Assembly (NCBI RefSeq): GCF_002105465.1
Contig: NZ_NCSQ01000144.1
Location: 1 to 64,000 of the forward strand
Direction of reading: 5' to 3'
From: Aquidulcibacter paucihalophilus
GTDB lineage: Bacteria; Pseudomonadota; Alphaproteobacteria; Caulobacterales; Aquidulcibacteraceae
Length of the DNA stretch: 64,000 nucleotides
The notes under the pieces were generated by a model that did no database searches, was not told where the DNA came from, and saw only the letters and a list, made by a program, of their open reading frames with translations. A program made the position numbers and the translations under genes. Shown here one piece after another: positions 60,682-64,000 of the stretch. Each line of letters opens with the position of its first letter. The first letter of the stretch is position 1.

Positions 60682-61161
60682 CTAGCGGCGTTTGTCTGCG
60701 CCAACGAGCGCAACTTTGTAGAAGCCTTCATCTTGAAGGCGGTTCATTGCGAAAACCACATTACGGTATGGCGTTTCACCATCGGCACGGACGTAGATCC
60801 GTTGGTCGATGATCTTGGCCAAGTCACCATTGAAGGTTGGGTTGTCTTTCACAACGCCTTCAAAGGCTTTCTTACCGAGCTGTGTCGTATCGACGACTTC
60901 ATCATTGCCGACGAAGTAGCCCACTTTACCGCCCTTGTCCTGAATGGTGACATAGGTTGGCTTAGGTGGACGCTTCGATGGCAAGACCTTGGAGTCAGGC
61001 AGCGTGACATTAATGTCCACTGAAGCAACTGGCGAAGCCACCATGAAGATGATCAACAGCACCAACATAACGTCCACGAATGGCACGATGTTGGGTTCTG
61101 CATTCACATCCAGCTGGCCTCTTTTGCCGCTGCTGCTGCCTCCGGCTAGTTTTGCACCCAT
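60682..61161 (-). CDS. exbD: ExbD-type proton channel subunit (first copy)
   Basis: The protein has 159 residues. The tail and membrane segment GGSSSGKRGQLDVNAEPNIVPFVDVMLVLLIIFMVASPVASVDINVTLP carries the same conserved Asp (PFVDVML). The periplasmic part is GYFVGNDEVVDTTQLGKKAFEGVVKDN, RIYVRADGETPYRNVVFAMNRLQDEGFYKVALVG. It lies between exbB and the second exbD (27 and 84 bp gaps). Two ExbD paralogues in one Ton operon is seen in several receptor-rich groups. Confidence 0.93.
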   Translation of the reverse strand: MGAKLAGGSSSGKRGQLDVNAEPNIVPFVDVMLVLLIIFMVASPVASVDINVTLPDSKVLPSKRPPKPTYVTIQDKGGKVGYFVGNDEVVDTTQLGKKAFEGVVKDNPTFNGDLAKIIDQRIYVRADGETPYRNVVFAMNRLQDEGFYKVALVGADKRR

Positions 61162-61188
61162 GATCGGTCTCCTTTTCTAGAGCCCCGA

Positions 61189-62070
61189 TCAGCCCTGCTT
61201 GTCCATGTCGCGGGTAACCAGCGAGATGAAGTCGGCTTCAAAATCTTCCAGATAGCCACCGATGGTTCCGGTTTGCTTGGCCGAGAAGTTGTAGATCAAC
61301 ACGGCTGGGATAGCAGCCACGAGGCCTGCAGCGGTTGCGAACAGAGCTTCTGCGATACCTGGTGCCACAACGGCCAGCGAGGTGGTTTGGGTGTTTGCAA
61401 TAGCGATGAACGAGTTCATGATACCCCACACCGTACCGAACAGACCGATAAATGGTGCGTTGGAACCGATCGAAGCCAAGAAGGTCATGTTGGAGCCCAG
61501 CTCTTCAATACCCTTGTTCTGCTCAGCGGTCATGGCTGCACGGATACGCTCCAACAAGTCGCCGCGTGCGTCGCGGTTGTTGTAGAGACCTGCGTCCTTC
61601 GCCTTTTGCAGCTCGCCATAGCCAGCAGCAAACATCTTCTTAGCAAAGCCATCTGGTTGCTTTGCGAGCAATTGGGCAGCTTCTTCTGGAGTCTTTGCCT
61701 TCTTGTAAGCGGCAATGAAGTCAACCGTGCGCTTTTTGTTGCCGCGCATGACAATGATTTTTTCGAACATCAGGGCGATGGCGTAAACGGCGCAAAGCAA
61801 CAAGATGACCAAAACGATCTTCGACACCAGTGGCGAAGCGGCGATCATGTCCATCAAGGTGATGTTTTGTTGGCCTGCGTTTTTGGCAGCTTCTGCAGCA
61901 GCAGCAGCGGCTTCAGCGGCACTTGGTGCAGCAGGTGCAGCGGCAGCAGCGACAGCGTTCACTGACTCAACAACAGCATTCGTGGTTTCAGCAGCAGCAG
62001 CAACAGTTGCGTCAGCGGCGGGGGTGGCAGCGGTGTCAGCAGCACCGGCGGCTTGCAGAAGAGCAAACAT
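61189..62070 (-). CDS. exbB: ExbB/TolQ-family proton channel with Ala-rich N-terminal extension
   Basis: The protein has 293 residues. An unusual Ala-rich leader (about residues 5-65, built from GCA/GCG codons) precedes the first membrane helix [26 protein letters not shown]. The conserved channel region follows: [75 protein letters not shown]. This is the ExbB/TolQ signature. The gene heads the Ton operon; upstream of it is a 210-bp promoter region shared with the end of aguB. Confidence 0.95.
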   Translation of the reverse strand: MFALLQAAGAADTAATPAADATVAAAAETTNAVVESVNAVAAAAAPAAPSAAEAAAAAAEAAKNAGQQNITLMDMIAASPLVSKIVLVILLLCAVYAIALMFEKIIVMRGNKKRTVDFIAAYKKAKTPEEAAQLLAKQPDGFAKKMFAAGYGELQKAKDAGLYNNRDARGDLLERIRAAMTAEQNKGIEELGSNMTFLASIGSNAPFIGLFGTVWGIMNSFIAIANTQTTSLAVVAPGIAEALFATAAGLVAAIPAVLIYNFSAKQTGTIGGYLEDFEADFISLVTRDMDKQG

Positions 62071-62280
62071 GGTTTTCTGTATCCTCCAAAATCAGTCCCG
62101 CCGTTAACCTTTTTGTAACGATCGGGCTCCATCGGAGTCCTAGCCGCCCTTTCGCGTTTGTGGAAGGGGGCTATGCGCTAAATTGCCGCTGTGAGGCAGG
62201 AAATGTCTGTAGAAGATGCTGTTGTTAAGAATTGAGTCTGGTTTTGTTACGGTTTTATAACCGTGAAAGGCAAATTTGAC

Positions 62281-63132
62281 TCAGTTCTGAGCATACAGAT
62301 CGGGCCGTCTATCCCTGAAAAAGCCCCAAGCTGCGCGGTGTCGATCCAAAAATGTCAGGTCAACGGTGCCTAAGGCGATGCCTTCCTCGGTACGCGAAAG
62401 ATCTGCGATCAAATCTCCGCGATGATCGGTAATAAAGGATGAGCCATAGAAATGCTGATCGTCTCCAAGGCCCTTTTCCACGCCAATCCGATTGGCCGCC
62501 ACAACTGGAATGACATTGCTAACCGCATGGCCCTGCATGGCGCGCCGCCAAGGATCACGTGTATCGAGTGTGCCATCATGGGGTTCTGACCCGATAGCAG
62601 TGGGATAAAATAAAACTTCAGCCCCCAAAAGCGTCATGGCGCGGGCCGCTTCGGGATACCATTGGTCCCAACAAATGCCGACGCCGATCCTAGCGTAGCG
62701 CGTGTTCCAAACCTTAAAGCCCGTATCACCGGGGCGAAAATAGTATTTCTCCTGATAGCCCGGGCCGTCAGGGATATGGCTCTTGCGATACGTCCCCAAC
62801 GCTGTGCCATCGGCGTCGAGAATGACCACGCTATTATAGTAACGCGGCCCGTCGCGCTCGAAGATGGAGACCGGGAGCACAACGCCCAACTCAGCTGCTA
62901 TGGGTTGTAGTTGCGTTACGCAGGGATGTTCGAGTGCGGGATAGGCAGTCGCAAACCAGCGCTCGTCTTGGGTGGTGCAGAAATAAGGTCCTTGAAACAA
63001 TTCTGAAGGCAGGATGATTTGCGCACCCTTTGCCGCTGCCTGACGGATCAGCGCGATGGTTCTGTTAATATTATCTTGCAAGTCAGAACCATAATGGGTC
63101 TGAAGGGCGGCTAGGTTCACAAGGCGCGACAT
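62281..63132 (-). CDS. aguB: N-carbamoylputrescine amidase
   Basis: The enzyme has 283 residues, the family size. The nitrilase triad is visible: Glu in ILPSELFQGPYFCTTQDERWF, Lys in YRKSHIPDGPGYQEKYYFRPG and Cys in ARIGVGICWDQWYPEAARAM. The later NRIGVEKGLGDDQHFYGSSFITDHRGDLIADL segment is typical of AguB. It hydrolyses N-carbamoylputrescine to putrescine, CO2 and ammonia. It starts 2 bp after the end of the agmatine deiminase gene, so the two steps are co-expressed. Confidence 0.95.
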   Translation of the reverse strand: MSRLVNLAALQTHYGSDLQDNINRTIALIRQAAAKGAQIILPSELFQGPYFCTTQDERWFATAYPALEHPCVTQLQPIAAELGVVLPVSIFERDGPRYYNSVVILDADGTALGTYRKSHIPDGPGYQEKYYFRPGDTGFKVWNTRYARIGVGICWDQWYPEAARAMTLLGAEVLFYPTAIGSEPHDGTLDTRDPWRRAMQGHAVSNVIPVVAANRIGVEKGLGDDQHFYGSSFITDHRGDLIADLSRTEEGIALGTVDLTFLDRHRAAWGFFRDRRPDLYAQN

Positions 63133-63133
63133 C

Positions 63134-64000
63134 TCAGACTGGCTCCTGCTGGGTTATACAATGGAAACTGCCGCCACCTGTCAGGATAGCCGTACTTTGA
63201 ATACCAACAACGCGGTGGCGTGGAAAAGCTGCAGCGAGACCGCGAAGTGCCGCATCGGCTGCAGGCGTTCCATAATGTGGCATCACCACGCTGGCATTGC
63301 CGATGATAAAATTCATATGCGAGGCTGGGATAGCCTCCCCGTCATCATCTGTAACCAGCCCAGGCGAGGGGATTTGGATTACTTCCAGCGACCGCCCCGC
63401 TGCATCCTTCATGCTGCGTAAATCCGCGGCAATCTGATCGAGGACGTCCCGATTGGGGTCATTTTCGCCAAATGGTGACATGCACATCACGCGTCCGGGG
63501 CCAACAAAACGGGCAATATTGTCGACATGCCCATCTGTGTGATCATTGGCGAGGCCTTCATCCAGCCATAACACCTTTTTCGCCCCTAAGGCTGCTTGCA
63601 AGTGAGCCTCTGCCACCGCCTCGGTCCATCCGGCATTTCGATTTGGATTGAGCAAACACTGTTTTGTGGTCAAAATGGTGCCCTCCCCATCATGATCCAC
63701 TGCCCCACCCTCTAAGATGAAATCTGCCCGCTCAATGGAGGTTGCGGCCGCTTCAGCCACACGATCGCCGACGCTATCGTCAAAGGGCAGGTCATATTTG
63801 CCGCCCCAACCATTGAAGACGAAGCGCAGGGCTATGGCCTTCCCATCCCGCTTGGCAAAAATAGGTCCGGTGTCGCGTAACCAAATATCGCCAAATCCAC
63901 AGGCACGGATGTGCGCATGGGAAGGCAAGCTTTCGCGCGCGCTGGCCATGGCTTCGTCGCCATAGGCAAGTACATGGACCACATCGCCCGGGTTGCCGCT
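63134..64000 (-). CDS. aguA: agmatine deiminase, 5' end beyond the window
   Basis: About 289 residues are visible; the frame stays open through the right edge (…Asn-Pro-Gly-Asp before Val-Val-His), so the N-terminus lies outside. Family length is about 340-370. Motifs are FGDIWLRDTGPIFAKRDG, FNGWGGKYDLPFDDSVGDRVAEA, ADFILEGGAVDHDGEGTILTTKQCLLN, LANDHTDGHVDNIARFVGPG and the catalytic Cys in GGGSFHCITQQEP. It converts agmatine to N-carbamoylputrescine, the substrate of the next gene. An apparent internal start at 63982 is not the true start. Confidence 0.95.
   Translation of the reverse strand, partial: SGNPGDVVHVLAYGDEAMASARESLPSHAHIRACGFGDIWLRDTGPIFAKRDGKAIALRFVFNGWGGKYDLPFDDSVGDRVAEAAATSIERADFILEGGAVDHDGEGTILTTKQCLLNPNRNAGWTEAVAEAHLQAALGAKKVLWLDEGLANDHTDGHVDNIARFVGPGRVMCMSPFGENDPNRDVLDQIAADLRSMKDAAGRSLEVIQIPSPGLVTDDDGEAIPASHMNFIIGNASVVMPHYGTPAADAALRGLAAAFPRHRVVGIQSTAILTGGGSFHCITQQEPV

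Noticed and set aside
61860-62045. GCA/GCG trinucleotide repeat as a mobile or regulatory repeat
   Set aside because: It encodes the Ala-rich leader of ExbB, in frame.
62249-62264. ACGGTT-TTAT-AACCGT hairpin after aguB as a terminator
   Set aside because: Only 6 bp, with no T-run on either strand.

Overview
The window looks like the chromosome of an alphaproteobacterium, probably of the Caulobacterales/Maricaulales type. The class is supported by an aa3-type oxidase subunit IV, a DUF1013/TrcR regulator, ZapA, three TonB-dependent receptors with their own ExbB-ExbD-ExbD-TonB motor, and a deoxyhypusine-synthase-like enzyme. The order is a guess. No rRNA, intact tRNA or CRISPR array was seen.

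Layout. (1) 1-5786: right end of an integrated genomic island. It carries a small lipoprotein, two AlpA/MerR-like HTH proteins, an AAA_14/DUF4143 ATPase preceded by three 22-bp-phased repeats, a non-coding zone of stem-loops, a HigBA-type toxin-antitoxin pair and a tyrosine integrase. The island ends in a 3' fragment of a tRNA-Gly gene (att site); its other end lies left of the window. (2) 6131-11692: TonB receptor plus a three-gene ABC-2 exporter, with two palindromes in the promoter. (3) 11879-26077: a catabolic and uptake locus controlled by a LacI-family protein, with three matching LacI-type operators (consensus TGACTTCGAAGTCA). It holds three double NTF2-fold proteins, a double cupin, a sodium:solute symporter, a TonB receptor, an SDR, a HisD paralogue, an alpha/beta hydrolase, a MetE-C-like protein and an HpcH/HpaI aldolase. 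The substrate is unknown; this is the best candidate for an undescribed system.

(4) 26189-41820: DUF5690 transporter, TrcR, a lipoprotein subtilase with a long polyproline linker, RecQ, an EF-hand protein, a VWA/MoxR pair split by a BigR-type sulfide-detoxification locus, and the ATP-grasp/alpha-E/transglutaminase trio. (5) 42193-50875: TetR regulator behind a Fur-box-like site, glycosyltransferase, AraC regulator, third TonB receptor with an esterase, ABC1 kinase, alpha/beta hydrolase and an oxidase subunit. (6) 51015-58111: ZapA, Lhr-type helicase, MFS transporter, ProA and an epoxide-hydrolase-like protein. (7) 58245-64000: polyamine genes (DHS-like, AguB, AguA) around the exbB-exbD-exbD-tonB operon, which probably energises all three receptors.

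The genes fit a nutrient-scavenging heterotroph: the TonB motor drives receptors for scarce substrates, one of them tied by shared operators to a dedicated degradation pathway. All functions are inferred from motifs and context; no searches were run.
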